Shown piece by piece: positions 1 through 9,087 of a stretch of 64,000 bases of DNA (position 1 is the stretch's first letter; each line of letters begins with the position of its first letter). The position numbers and the translations under genes are program-made. The notes beneath the pieces were generated by a model. That model had not been told where the DNA came from and searched no databases. It saw only the letters and a list, made by a program, of their open reading frames with translations. The stretch is from Xanthomonas fragariae. Lineage in GTDB: Bacteria; Pseudomonadota; Gammaproteobacteria; Xanthomonadales; Xanthomonadaceae. Where the stretch lies: assembly GCF_900183975.1 (NCBI RefSeq), contig NZ_LT853882.1, positions 1,977,501 to 2,041,500 on the forward strand. The letters are read 5' to 3'.

Positions 1-499
1 TGGTGAATGGGATCGGCAGCGTCAGCAAGAAACCGGTTAACACCAGCAGCAACCCGGTAAACACCTGCGCCGGTCTCCGATCCAGCATGCTGTGCAAACG
101 CGGCTTGAGCAGCCGATCCAGGCGTTGCAGCGTCGGCGCTAATTTCGCGACAAAGCGCTGACTGGTCCTGCGACGCGGCCCGCGCTCGCCGATGAAACGC
201 GGCACCCATGGCTTGCGCAGGCAGCACATTATCTGCACGCCGATCAGCATTGTCAGCGGACCGCTGATACCACCGGCCACGCCGGGAATCGGCATGAAGG
301 ACGGCAGGATCGCCAGGAACAAAAACACGCCGAAGGCGCTCTGTTGCAGATCGGCCAGAATCTCGCGCACACGCAGCACGTGCTCCGGGTCGCCTTCGCT
401 GAAGGCCGCCAGCAAACGGCGGATACCTTCATTGCGATAACGCATCTGTTCGCTGCCGGTGTCGTCGGATGGCGGCGCGTGGTTATCCGACGATGTCAT
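1..499 (-). CDS. ExoD-family membrane protein (partial, C-terminus outside window)
   Basis: About 166 residues are visible from an ATG at 499, which lies inside the end of the upstream corC-like gene (17-bp overlap), so the two are probably co-transcribed. The protein has a soluble N-terminus rich in charged residues (GDPEHVLRVREILADLQ), then hydrophobic stretches such as FGVFLFLAILPSFMPIPG and the segment running off the window end. This pattern, with a PxPG turn between membrane segments, is typical of the ExoD family, named from a Rhizobium gene affecting exopolysaccharide and alkali tolerance. Role in this organism is unknown; the family call is from recognition of the pattern, not a search. 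Confidence 0.75.
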   Translation of the reverse strand, partial: MTSSDNHAPPSDDTGSEQMRYRNEGIRRLLAAFSEGDPEHVLRVREILADLQQSAFGVFLFLAILPSFMPIPGVAGGISGPLTMLIGVQIMCCLRKPWVPRFIGERGPRRRTSQRFVAKLAPTLQRLDRLLKPRLHSMLDRRPAQVFTGLLLVLTGFLLTLPIPFT

Positions 500-1823
500 C
501 GCTGTCCTCGTCGCCGACGCGGCTCAACAACAACTTGTCCACGCGTGCGCCATCCAGATCGACGATCTCGATGCGCCAGCCGGCCCAATCGAAAAATTCG
601 CCGGCCTGCGGAATGCGTCCGAAGTAGTAAATGCACAGGCCGGCAAGCGTGTGGTAATCGCCTTCGTCGGCTTCTGGCAGCTCGGCGCCCAGCACTTCGC
701 GCAGTTCTTCCACTGGCAGCGAGCCATCGATCAGCAACGAGCCGTCGGCGCGTGTCACGACCAGCGCGTCTTCGTCGGTGTTTTCCACTGCCTGCAGACG
801 GCCAACCACCGCCCCCATCAGGTCGCTGATGGTCACCAGCCCGCGGATTTCGCCGTATTCGTCGACCACCAGTGCCATCGATTGCTGTTCTTCGCGGAAG
901 ATCTCCAGCAGCTTCATCGCATGCGTGGATTCGGACACGAACAAGGTGTCGCGCAAAGCCTGGAACAGGTGCGCGCCATGCCCATCCATACGCGTGACCA
1001 GCGATTTGACTTCCAGCACGCCGGCAATGTCCTGGTCGCTGCCGCGATACACCGGATAGCGCGAGAATTCGTGCTCGCGCATCACCTGCAGATTGCGTTC
1101 CGGCTCGGCGTTGGCATCCAGCCAGGCGATGCGGTTGCGCGGCGTCATCAGGCTGTCGGCGGTGCGGTCGCCCAGCCGCATCACGCGGTTCATCATGTCG
1201 CGCTCGTACGCATCGATCACGCCGGCTTCGTGGCTTTCGGCCACAAGCATGCGGATCTCTTCTTCGGTCACCGATGCCGATTCGTCTTTGCCCATGCCCA
1301 GCATGCGCAGCACCAGCCGGGTCGAGCGCGCCAGTACCCACACGCCTGGTGCGGCGATCTTGGCCAACCAGGCCATCGGCACTGCGACAACGCCAGCGAT
1401 GTCTTCGGAATTGCGCAGCGCCAGCCGCTTGGGCACAAGTTCGCCGAAAATCAGTGTCAGGAAGGTGATCAACGCGACTGCCAGCGTGCTGCCGATGACC
1501 ACCGAATACGGTTTGGGCTCGCCGATCAGGGCGAAGGTGGCTGACAGGGTGGGGAACACCTGCTGCAGCCAGACGCCGATGGCCTCGCCAATGGCTTCGC
1601 CGCCAAACAGGCCAGTCAGGATGCCGATCGAGGTGATGCCGATCTGTACCGTGGACAGAAAATTTTCGGGGCTTTCGGCCAATGCCAGGGCCCGCGCGGC
1701 GCGTTTGCTGGAGCCAGCCATCTGCTTCAGGCGGCTTTTGCGGGAGGTCATCAACGACATCTCCGACATGGCGAAGAAGCCGTTCACCAGGATCAGGGCG
1801 ATGACGATCAGAAACTCAATCAC
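483..1823 (-). CDS. HlyC/CorC (CNNM-type) membrane protein with CBS pair
   Basis: 446 residues from a GTG at 1823 preceded by a purine-rich GGGGAAG; a longer in-frame reading to 1955 passes through a G tract and looks like non-coding leader. Residues 1-190 form a DUF21/CNNM membrane domain (start VIEFLIVIALILVNGFFAMS, then GELVPKRLALRN), about 205-330 a CBS pair (the LMTPRNRIAWLD stretch begins it), and the last ~85 residues a CorC_HlyC domain (DGSLLIDGSLPVEEL). Family members act in Mg2+/Co2+ handling at the inner membrane; older annotations call them hemolysins. Downstream exoD-like gene overlaps it. The homopolymer upstream could influence expression. Confidence 0.88.
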   Translation of the reverse strand: MIEFLIVIALILVNGFFAMSEMSLMTSRKSRLKQMAGSSKRAARALALAESPENFLSTVQIGITSIGILTGLFGGEAIGEAIGVWLQQVFPTLSATFALIGEPKPYSVVIGSTLAVALITFLTLIFGELVPKRLALRNSEDIAGVVAVPMAWLAKIAAPGVWVLARSTRLVLRMLGMGKDESASVTEEEIRMLVAESHEAGVIDAYERDMMNRVMRLGDRTADSLMTPRNRIAWLDANAEPERNLQVMREHEFSRYPVYRGSDQDIAGVLEVKSLVTRMDGHGAHLFQALRDTLFVSESTHAMKLLEIFREEQQSMALVVDEYGEIRGLVTISDLMGAVVGRLQAVENTDEDALVVTRADGSLLIDGSLPVEELREVLGAELPEADEGDYHTLAGLCIYYFGRIPQAGEFFDWAGWRIEIVDLDGARVDKLLLSRVGDEDSDDIVG

Positions 1824-1855
1824 GGGCGTCTTCCCCGGTCGGTGAAGGGAAGGGC

Positions 1856-1869
1856 GGGGGGGGGGGGGG
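1856..1869. repeat. G14 homopolymer upstream of the CorC-family gene
   Basis: An uninterrupted run of 14 G on the plus strand (14 C in the sense of the minus-strand gene) lies 33-46 bp upstream of the chosen GTG start, in the intergenic region shared with the divergent DUF47 gene. Such long mononucleotide runs are rare in this GC-rich genome and are prone to slippage. Confidence 0.95.
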
Positions 1870-2090
1870 CGGCGCGCGCAAAGGCTGGGCGGTAACGGGG
1901 GGGATAGGGTCGTCTTCCATAGGGTGCACCCGAGGGCGCGCTGCCATGTTAGCAAACCGAAGGGTGGTTCGAGCCGGGAAATGCCGATGTGAAGGCCCGT
2001 CCTGGCAGCAAGATACCCAGACAGGCGATGGAACGGTCATAATTGTTGCTTGGCGTCCGTCTCTCTCTTACGGCAGGAAGTGGTCTACCC

Positions 2091-2717
2091 ATGTTCTCGT
2101 TGCAGACCATCTTCGGTTCAGGCAAGCAGCTTTATTGGCTTCTGAACGAAGCGGCGCAGGCCGCCTACGACAGTACCAAAGCGTTGCAAGTCATGATGCG
2201 CGAGTCCGACCGCCAACCCGTGCTGGACGCCTTCAAGCTGGCTCGGCTGCGTGAACGCGCCGCCTCCGACAAGATCGGACAGGCGCTGGTGGACAGTTTC
2301 ATGACTCCGATCGAGCGCGAAGACATCGAGGCGCTTGGCTCGGCGCTGTACAAGATTCCCAAGCAGGTCGAAAAGTTTGCCGACCGTTATTCGCTGGCCA
2401 TCCAGCACCTGGAGCACATCGACTTCGCCCCGCGCGCGGCGATGCTGGAACAGGCAGCCGCGGTAGTGGTGGACATGGTCAACGACCTGCCACGCATGAA
2501 CGTCGATCGTATGACCGCGCTCAACGACAAGCTGCGTATGCTGGAAAACGAGGCCGACCGGCTGATGCTGGAGCTGTATCGCGACATCTATTCCGGCCGC
2601 CTGGACACGCTGCAGATGTTTCTGCTCAAGGAGTTCTTCGAGATTCTGGAAAAGGCCATCGACCGTTGCCGTGAGGCAGGGGTGGTGGTTTATCAGATCG
2701 TGCTGAAGAACAGCTGA
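2091..2717 (+). CDS. DUF47 / PhoU-like Pit accessory protein
   Basis: 208 residues from ATG 2091, chosen because AGGAAG sits about 12 bp upstream and the N-terminus MFSLQTIFGSGKQLYWLLNE is the normal start of the family; an earlier in-frame start adds a non-conserved leader. The protein is almost entirely helical with acidic patches (ENEADRLMLELYRDI), as in PhoU-like four-helix repeats that bind metal clusters. It ends 9 bp before pit. DUF47 proteins are regularly encoded next to Pit and are thought to modulate phosphate uptake through it; that role here is inferred from context. Confidence 0.92.
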   Translation: MFSLQTIFGSGKQLYWLLNEAAQAAYDSTKALQVMMRESDRQPVLDAFKLARLRERAASDKIGQALVDSFMTPIEREDIEALGSALYKIPKQVEKFADRYSLAIQHLEHIDFAPRAAMLEQAAAVVVDMVNDLPRMNVDRMTALNDKLRMLENEADRLMLELYRDIYSGRLDTLQMFLLKEFFEILEKAIDRCREAGVVVYQIVLKNS

Positions 2718-2726
2718 GGTCGCCGC

Positions 2727-3854
2727 GTGTTTGCCCTTGTCCTGGTGGTGATTCTGGCTGCGTTGGTGTTCGAGTTCATCAACGGCTTTCACGACACCGC
2801 CAACTCCATCGCCACCGTGGTCGCCACCAAGGTGTTGTCGCCGGGTTGGGCAGTGATGCTGGCCGCTGGCATGAACCTGATCGGCGCACTCACCGGCTCG
2901 GCCGTGGCGCTGACCATCGCTTCCGGGCTGCTCAACACCAACGTGGTCGACGTCACCCCGCAGGTGATTTTGTGCGCGTTGCTGGGCGGCATCATCTGGA
3001 ACCTGATCACCTGGTGGAAAGGCCTGCCGTCGTCCTCCTCGCACGCCTTGATCGGTGGCCTGTGCGGCGCCGGCCTGGCTGCCGCGCACAACGACTGGGA
3101 CGCGCTGATCTGGTCGGAGAACATCGGCAACTGGGCCGGGAACAAGGGCTTGTTGTGGAAAGTGTTCGTGCCGATGATCACCTCGCCGATTGCCGGCTTC
3201 CTGCTCGGTATTGTGGTGATGCTGTTGCTGTGGGCGATCATCGCCGGCATGGCCGAGCTGGGCGGCGCGATCGGCCGGCTCGCGCGTCCGCGCTGGGTCA
3301 ACGCGTTCTTCGGCAAGGCGCAGATCGCCTCTGCCGCTTACATGGGGTACGCGCACGGCCATAACGACGCACAGAAGACCATGGGCGTCATCGCCATGAC
3401 TTTGATCGGCGCGCAGTCGGCCGGTGCGCTGGACGATCTGCCGAGCTGGCTGGCGTTTTTGCATCCAGGCACTGGGGTGGCTACGGGCGCCGGCATCCCG
3501 ATGTGGATCGTGCTGACTTGCGCGGTGGTGATTGCCGCAGGTACTGCCTCGGGCGGTTGGAAGATCATCAAAACGCTCGGTCACAAAATGGTCAAGCTGC
3601 ATCCCATCCACGGCTTTGCCGCAGAAACCAGCGCGGCGACGGTGCTCACCGTCGCCGCGCATTTCGGCATGCCGGTGTCGACCACGCACAGCATTTCCAC
3701 CGCCATCATGGGCGTGGGCTTTGCCAAGAATCCGCGCTCGCTGCGGCTAGGCGTGATCGAACGTATCGTTTGGGCCTGGATTCTGACCATTCCGGCGGCC
3801 GGTGGTGTGGCGTATCTGATCCTGCGCTGCTTGGAAGCGTTTGGCTGGACATGA
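2727..3854 (+). CDS. pit: Low-affinity inorganic phosphate transporter Pit
   Basis: 375 residues, GTG start 9 bp after the DUF47 stop. The two inverted Pit signatures are both present: GFHDTANSIATVVATKVLSP near residue 20 and GYAHGHNDAQKTMGVIAM near residue 208, each at the start of a membrane-rich half; about ten hydrophobic segments in total. The PiT family moves phosphate (as metal-phosphate) with protons across the inner membrane. Pairing with DUF47 supports phosphate rather than sulfate as substrate. Confidence 0.93.
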   Translation: MFALVLVVILAALVFEFINGFHDTANSIATVVATKVLSPGWAVMLAAGMNLIGALTGSAVALTIASGLLNTNVVDVTPQVILCALLGGIIWNLITWWKGLPSSSSHALIGGLCGAGLAAAHNDWDALIWSENIGNWAGNKGLLWKVFVPMITSPIAGFLLGIVVMLLLWAIIAGMAELGGAIGRLARPRWVNAFFGKAQIASAAYMGYAHGHNDAQKTMGVIAMTLIGAQSAGALDDLPSWLAFLHPGTGVATGAGIPMWIVLTCAVVIAAGTASGGWKIIKTLGHKMVKLHPIHGFAAETSAATVLTVAAHFGMPVSTTHSISTAIMGVGFAKNPRSLRLGVIERIVWAWILTIPAAGGVAYLILRCLEAFGWT

Positions 3855-3971
3855 GCCTTGTCGTCGCGCGGTCAGCTTGGCCGGCGGCGCTGCGCCTCTG
3901 CCGCTGCGGGTCAGCCCGTTCGGCGTGCTTGTGTGATTGGCTAACACGTCCTGCTCAAGGAAAACGCAACG

Positions 3972-4730
3972 ATGATGCTCGCCTTGGTATGCCTGCTGTT
4001 TCTGCTGTCCTGGCTGATTGGCCGTCGTGGTTGGTTGCGCAGTGCACCGATACTGGCGGCGGCCACGTTGTTGTTGTTGCTGGTCGGCTGCGGCCCGTTG
4101 CCGGCCTGGATGCTGCATGGGTTGCAGCAGACTGGGGTCAACGATTTCAATGATTGGCGCGCCCGTAACATGATCGTGTTGCTGGGCGCAGGCACCGTAC
4201 GCCCGGATGGCCCTGATGCCACCGCCGAAGCCAACATGTTCGCTTATGGCCGCATCGTTGAGTCGGCGCGGCTGTACCGGCAGTGCCGTACGCACGGCGG
4301 CGACTGCAAGATCGAGATCAGTGGCGGCGATGCGCGCGGCCTGGGGTTGTCCGAGGCGGTGGTGTATCGGCAGGTGCTGATCGGGCTGGGTATCGATAAA
4401 GCCGATCTGATCATGGAGCCATCCAGCGTGAATACCTGGCAGAACGCGCAGTTCAGCCAGCCATTGCTGCGCAAGTACCGCCCCGATCGGGTTTTGCTGG
4501 TGTCGTCGGCTACCCATCTGCGTCGCGCCGAGTTGTATTTCCGGCACTTCGGCATCGATGCCACGCCGGTACGTTCGGACTGGTTGACCGCCTCCTGGGC
4601 ATGGTTGCCGCAGAGCTACAACTTCACCGTGGCCGATGTCGCCTTGCACGAGTATCTCGGCATCGCGCGTTATCGTGTTTACGAGTGGATGGGCTGGAAT
4701 CTCAAGGCCATGCAGCCCGGTGCGTTGTGA
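3972..4730 (+). CDS. YdcF/ElyC/SanA-family (DUF218) membrane-anchored protein
   Basis: 252 residues. Two N-terminal hydrophobic segments (MLALVCLLFLLSWLI and APILAAATLLLLLVGC) anchor a periplasmic or cytoplasmic DUF218 domain starting at MIVLLGAGTVRPDGPD. Typical family elements follow: YGRIVESARLY, IEISGGDARGLGLSEA, MEPSSVNTWQNA and LLVSSATHLRRAELYF. ElyC and SanA relatives act in envelope (peptidoglycan or enterobacterial common antigen) homeostasis; the exact substrate is not known. The 117 bp between pit and this gene contain no obvious gene, and the 221 bp after it show nothing recognisable. Confidence 0.82.
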   Translation: MMLALVCLLFLLSWLIGRRGWLRSAPILAAATLLLLLVGCGPLPAWMLHGLQQTGVNDFNDWRARNMIVLLGAGTVRPDGPDATAEANMFAYGRIVESARLYRQCRTHGGDCKIEISGGDARGLGLSEAVVYRQVLIGLGIDKADLIMEPSSVNTWQNAQFSQPLLRKYRPDRVLLVSSATHLRRAELYFRHFGIDATPVRSDWLTASWAWLPQSYNFTVADVALHEYLGIARYRVYEWMGWNLKAMQPGAL

Positions 4731-4951
4731 GCCGGGATTGGGAATTCGTAGTAGCCGGCGCGCGTCACCGCATACGCGGTTAGTTCACAACGGCGCCTGG
4801 CGCGGTTTCCAACTCGGCAATGGCTGAAGGACGCGCGTGGTGGCTGGAAGGTCAGCAAGAGCAGGTCCGGTAGCTCTGCAATCACACGTGCACTCGCTCG
4901 CAGTTGGTCCGATGCATCGCCGACCGCTGCTGCGGCCGGCGATGTTTGTGC

Positions 4952-6463
4952 TCAACGCGTTTCGTACATCGCCTTGACGTCGTTGCGGAACGCGGCCTGG
5001 CTGGCGGCGCGGTTATAGAACATGTGGCCGCCCGGATACTCGCGCACCTGCACGCGTTTCGGGTCGCTGCCCATCGCCGGCATCTGATCCACCGTCAGCA
5101 CCGAGCCCATGAATGGGCAGGAGAGATCGTTCCAGCCGTGCGCGATCAACACGTGTAGCTTGGGGTCGATGGCAACCGACTGACGCAGTTGTGTCACCGC
5201 TCCCTTGCGTAGCTCGTCGTTCCAGTCCCACAGTTTGTTGACGTCGTAATTGAGCGCCTGATAACGCGCATCGATTTTCCAGCCGACCACACGGGTAACG
5301 AAGTCCACCATCGCGGTGGTTGTCGGCGCGATGATGCTGTCCAGCAGCGGGTCGTTGGCGCGTTGCTCGGGGTCGTTGGGGAAAGGGTCGAATGCGGTCA
5401 CGTTGGAGTCGTAACGGCTGCCCAGCTCACCCTTGTCGCGGAACACTTCGCGTAGGTACGCCTGGGTTTCCAGCCGTCCACCAGAGCGTCGCACATAGGC
5501 TTGATCCAGCCCGGTCATGCGAGTGACCTGTTGCAGCATCGCTTCAGTCGCTTGCGGGTCGGTGCGCCCCTTCATCAGCGCCACCGCGTAATCGCTGCGG
5601 GTGTAATCGATCACCTGACGCATCGCTGCGTCGCTCAGCTGGCCCTGGCGCTCCAGGTGCGCGGCGGCAATCGACGGCAGCGTCATCATCCACGCCAGCG
5701 GTGACACATCGCTGTTGTCGTCCAGGGTCGGATTGAGATACGGTGAAACCAGCACCACGCCATTCATCGCCACGCCCAACCTTGTCTGCAGGTAATGGGT
5801 GATGCGCGGGCCACGGAAGCCGCCATAGCTTTCGCCAACCAGATACTTGCGTGCCTGCAGACGACGGTTTTTGAGCAGCCAGTCGTAGACCACGCGCGAG
5901 AGATATTCCACATCGGCCTGCGGGTTGTAGAACTGCTTCTTCGCGTCATCGTCGCCGATCAAGGCGCGGCTGAAGCCTGTGCCGACCGGATCGATGAACA
6001 CCAGATCGGTGAAATCCAGCCAGGTGCCCGGATTGTCGCGCAGCGCCGTCGGTGCCGAAGCGCTATCGCCTTCGGCGCCAAAGCCCACCACCTTCGGCCC
6101 GATTGCGCCCATGTTCAGATACACCGACGAGGCGCCTGGTCCGCCGTTCAATGCAAAGGTCACCGGGCGGTCCTTGCCATCGACGGTGTAGGCGGTAAAC
6201 ACCACTTCGCCAGTGGTCTTGCCCTGCGCATCGCGCACCGGCAGCGTGCCGATGGTTGCGGTGTATGTCAGCGTTCGGCCGGCCACGCGCGTACTCTGGC
6301 GCAGGCTGGCATCGGCCGGCAACGGTGCGGGTTTGGCAACGGCGCTGGCATCGGGTTTAGCGTCGTTTTTACTCTCGTTTTTATTTGGCGCATCGGCCAG
6401 CGCCATCCCGCTGAGCAGGACACAGGCCAGCAAACTGGCACGGACAAAGAAGGGCATGAGCAT
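4952..6463 (-). CDS. Secreted S10-family serine carboxypeptidase-like protein
   Basis: 503 residues from ATG 6463 (a second ATG at 6457 is equally possible). Residues 1-24 form a signal peptide ending ALADA, followed by a low-complexity N/K/D/A linker. The S10 catalytic pattern is visible: LNGGPGASSVYLNMGA (oxyanion region), GESYGGFRGPR (nucleophile Ser), an Asp in AHGWNDLSCPF, and His in EYPGGHMFYNR. S10 enzymes remove C-terminal residues in acidic conditions; bacterial members are periplasmic or secreted and frequent in Xanthomonas. The gene is single, convergent with the ydcF-like gene. Confidence 0.88.
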   Translation of the reverse strand: MLMPFFVRASLLACVLLSGMALADAPNKNESKNDAKPDASAVAKPAPLPADASLRQSTRVAGRTLTYTATIGTLPVRDAQGKTTGEVVFTAYTVDGKDRPVTFALNGGPGASSVYLNMGAIGPKVVGFGAEGDSASAPTALRDNPGTWLDFTDLVFIDPVGTGFSRALIGDDDAKKQFYNPQADVEYLSRVVYDWLLKNRRLQARKYLVGESYGGFRGPRITHYLQTRLGVAMNGVVLVSPYLNPTLDDNSDVSPLAWMMTLPSIAAAHLERQGQLSDAAMRQVIDYTRSDYAVALMKGRTDPQATEAMLQQVTRMTGLDQAYVRRSGGRLETQAYLREVFRDKGELGSRYDSNVTAFDPFPNDPEQRANDPLLDSIIAPTTTAMVDFVTRVVGWKIDARYQALNYDVNKLWDWNDELRKGAVTQLRQSVAIDPKLHVLIAHGWNDLSCPFMGSVLTVDQMPAMGSDPKRVQVREYPGGHMFYNRAASQAAFRNDVKAMYETR

Positions 6464-6567
6464 CGACGTCAGCGTAGGGAACGACGATGGTAGGCCGTTG
6501 CAGAGTGCGTTGGATGTGCACAAAGGCATGTCTGTCGCGCCGACCGATGTGGCCTGCTGAGCGTGCT

Positions 6568-6602
6568 TCCTTGTCCCGCTCGGGAGAAGGTGTTCGGTAG
6601 GG
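6568..6602. repeat. Dispersed intergenic repeat, type 'CTCGGGAGAAGGTG'
   Basis: In the 237-bp gap between the S10 peptidase and parE, a stretch containing CCGCTCGGGAGAAGGTG resembles that at 10929 (CCTGGGGAGAAGGTGCCCCG). No gene is seen in the gap. I read both as copies of a short GC-rich intergenic repeat spread through the genome. Confidence 0.45.
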
Positions 6603-6766
6603 GTGATGAAGATACGGGCGAAGCCTTCGCATCATTCCTTACCGAGTGGCTTAGCTCTGTAACTACCCCAGCGCCGCGGGCCGGGCGCTCGAATGCACGC
6701 GCGCCTGTAGCGCGCACGCTGCCTCATCGCCACGCAAGAGAGGAACTCTAGAGCTCTTCGGTGGTT

Positions 6767-8656
6767 TTAGACTTCCAGCGAAGCTAGATCGCCCTTGGTT
6801 TCCAGCCACTGCTTGCGGTCGCCAGCGCGCTTCTTGGCCAGCAGCATGTCCATCAACAATCGGGTCTGTTCGCCGTCGTCGATGGTCAGCTGTACCAGGC
6901 GGCGCGTGTCCGGGTGGATGGTCGATTCGCGCAACTGTTGCGGATTCATTTCGCCCAGACCCTTGAAGCGGGTGACGCTGACTTGTCCCTTAATCTTCTC
7001 GCGCGCGATCTTGTCCAGCAGCGTGGCCTTTTCTTCTTCGTCCAGCGCGTAGAACACCTGCTTGCCCACGTCCACACGGAACAGCGGCGGCATCGCAACG
7101 AAAACATGGCCGGCCGCAACCAACGCCGGGAAGTGCTTCAAAAATAACGCGGTCAGCAGCGTGGCGATATGCAGACCGTCGGAGTCCGCGTCGGCCAGAA
7201 TCACCACCTTGCCGTAGCGCAGCCCGGTGATGTCGTGCTTGCCCGGGTCGCAGCCGATCGCGATCGCCAGATTATGCACTTCTTCGGAGGCCAGCACGCT
7301 GCCCGATGCCACTTCCCAGGTGTTGAGGATCTTGCCGCGCAACGGCAGGATCGCCTGGAAATCCTTGTCACGCGCCTGCTTGGCCGAGCCGCCGGCGGAG
7401 TCGCCTTCGACCAGAAACAGTTCGGTACGCGATAGATCCTGGCTGATGCAATCGGCCAGCTTGCCGGGCAGTGCAGGACCTTGGGTGACCTTCTTGCGGA
7501 CGATCTGCTTTTCGGTCTTCAAGCGCGCACTGGCCCGATCGATGGCGATCTGCGCGATTTTCTGGCCGATCTCAACGTTCTGATTGAGATACAGACTGAA
7601 GGCATCGTGCGCGGCGCCTTCGATGAAGCCTGCCGCCTGGCGTGAAGACAAACGCTCCTTGGTCTGCCCGGAAAATTGCGGGTCGGTCATCTTCAGGCTG
7701 AGCACGAAGGTGACCCGGTCCCACACGTCTTCCGGCGCCAGCTTAACGCCGCGCGGCAGCAGATTACGGAAATCGCAGAACTCGCGCAGCGCATCGGTCA
7801 GGCCCGAACGCAGGCCGTTGACGTGGGTGCCGTGCTGCGCGGTGGGAATCAGATTGACGTAGCTTTCCTGCACCAGCTCGCCTTCCGGCACCCAGGCCGC
7901 GGCCCAGTCGACGATTTCGGTGTCCTTCTTCAGGCTGCCCGCGAACAGATCAGCCGGCAGCATCTCGTGCTCGGCCATCTCGCCTTTCAGGTAATCGCGC
8001 AGGCCGTTCTCGAAGTACCAGCTGTCCTGCTCGCCGGTGGCCTCGTCATGCAGCTTGACGGTCAGGCTCGGACACAACACCGCTTTGGCACGCAGCAAAT
8101 GACGCAGCGCACGCACGTTGAATTTTGGGGTGTCGAAATACTTCGGGTCGGCCCAGAAGCGCAGCCGCGTGCCGGTGTTTTTTTTTCCGACAGTGCCAAC
8201 CACTTCCAGCTTGGAGGCGGCGATGCCATCGCGGAATTCCATGCGGTGCTCGCTGCCTTCGCGCTTGATGAACAGCTCGACCTTGGTCGACAGCGCATTG
8301 ACCACGCTCACGCCCACGCCGTGCAGACCGCCGGAGAAGGTGTAGTTGCGGTTATTGAACTTGCCGCCGGCATGCAGGCGGGTCAGGATCAGTTCGACAC
8401 CGGGGATCTTCTCTTCCGGATGCATGTCCACCGGCATGCCACGGCCATCGTCGGACACCTCGCAGCTGCCATCCTTGTACAGGGTCACTTCGACTTGTTT
8501 GGCGTGACCGGCTAGCGCCTCGTCGACCGAGTTGTCGATCACTTCCTGCGCCAGATGGTTCGGGCGCGCAGTGTCGGTATACATGCCAGGGCGGCGTTTG
8601 ACCGGGTCCAGGCCCGACAGCACTTCAATATCGGCGGCGTTATAACGGGTGTTCAT
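6767..8656 (-). CDS. parE: DNA topoisomerase IV subunit B
   Basis: 629 residues from ATG 8656 (MNTRYNAADIEVLSGLDPVK), the standard ParE start and length. GHKL ATPase motifs: EVIDNSVDEALAGHA, DDGRGMPVD and GGLHGVGVSVVNALS; TOPRIM domain: FLVEGDSAGGSAKQARDK and DADSDGLHIATLL; C-terminus ends in the typical RLLMDMLLAKKRA tail region. Absence of the ~165-residue insert found in GyrB fits ParE. With ParC it decatenates daughter chromosomes. The coding strand contains A9 (plus-strand T9 at 8178-8186) encoding GKKN. Confidence 0.95.
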   Translation of the reverse strand: MNTRYNAADIEVLSGLDPVKRRPGMYTDTARPNHLAQEVIDNSVDEALAGHAKQVEVTLYKDGSCEVSDDGRGMPVDMHPEEKIPGVELILTRLHAGGKFNNRNYTFSGGLHGVGVSVVNALSTKVELFIKREGSEHRMEFRDGIAASKLEVVGTVGKKNTGTRLRFWADPKYFDTPKFNVRALRHLLRAKAVLCPSLTVKLHDEATGEQDSWYFENGLRDYLKGEMAEHEMLPADLFAGSLKKDTEIVDWAAAWVPEGELVQESYVNLIPTAQHGTHVNGLRSGLTDALREFCDFRNLLPRGVKLAPEDVWDRVTFVLSLKMTDPQFSGQTKERLSSRQAAGFIEGAAHDAFSLYLNQNVEIGQKIAQIAIDRASARLKTEKQIVRKKVTQGPALPGKLADCISQDLSRTELFLVEGDSAGGSAKQARDKDFQAILPLRGKILNTWEVASGSVLASEEVHNLAIAIGCDPGKHDITGLRYGKVVILADADSDGLHIATLLTALFLKHFPALVAAGHVFVAMPPLFRVDVGKQVFYALDEEEKATLLDKIAREKIKGQVSVTRFKGLGEMNPQQLRESTIHPDTRRLVQLTIDDGEQTRLLMDMLLAKKRAGDRKQWLETKGDLASLEV

Positions 8657-8818
8657 GCATCTCGTTGGCACGTGAAACGACGCGCAAGTGTGGGGGCTGT
8701 AGCAACTTTTTGCACGCGACAGACGTTCAGTGCAGGGCCGGGTGCCACTGGCTACCCTGATGTTTAATTCGGAACCAAATGTCCCCACCTGAGGATGTAA
8801 CCGAAACCGGAGGACACC

Positions 8819-9058
8819 ATGAAGTTCAAGCACATCCTGATGCTCACCCTGGGTGCGGCCGCAGTGGCCGCGCTTCCTGCCCTGACCCAGGCGGCCCCGC
8901 AGCAGACCGGGCAGGGCGCCATCGCGCAGAAGGCCGACGACGCAAAGGCCAAGACCGAAGCCGAGCGCAAGGCCGAGCGCCGCGCCGCCGCCGCTGCGCA
9001 GAAGCCGAAGGGCGACGTCGCTCCGCGCGAGGAAGAAGAAGAGAAGCCGGCGCGCTGA
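8819..9058 (+). CDS. Small secreted Lys/Glu/Ala-rich protein, unknown function
   Basis: 79 residues, preceded by GGAGG 5-6 bp upstream of the ATG. Residues 1-26 are a clear signal peptide (MKFKHILMLTLGAAAVAALP...TQAA). The mature part is a charged, probably helical segment (KTEAERKAERRAAAAAQKP) ending in five consecutive Glu before KPAR. Divergent from parE and followed at once by a strong terminator, so it is a monocistronic gene with its own promoter. No family recognised. Confidence 0.7.
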   Translation: MKFKHILMLTLGAAAVAALPALTQAAPQQTGQGAIAQKADDAKAKTEAERKAERRAAAAAQKPKGDVAPREEEEEKPAR

Positions 9059-9087
9059 TGACGCTGCGCCTCGGGCACTCGTGACAC

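Noticed and set aside
459..1544. Long plus-strand open frame opposite the CorC-family gene
   Set aside because: Shadow frame, His/Gln/Ala-rich, with no motif; the minus strand encodes a clear protein.
1824..1955. N-terminal extension of the CorC-family protein to an ATG at 1955
   Set aside because: It reads through the G14 tract as consecutive prolines with no family similarity; GTG at 1823 with a purine-rich leader gives the normal start.
2118..3689. 523-codon minus-strand frame opposite DUF47 and pit
   Set aside because: Composition (His, Arg, Gln, Asp rich) is typical of antisense of GC-rich genes; plus-strand genes are unambiguous.
4731..4951. tRNA or small RNA gene between the YdcF-like and S10 peptidase genes
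   Set aside because: No cloverleaf-compatible stems or terminator could be found by eye.
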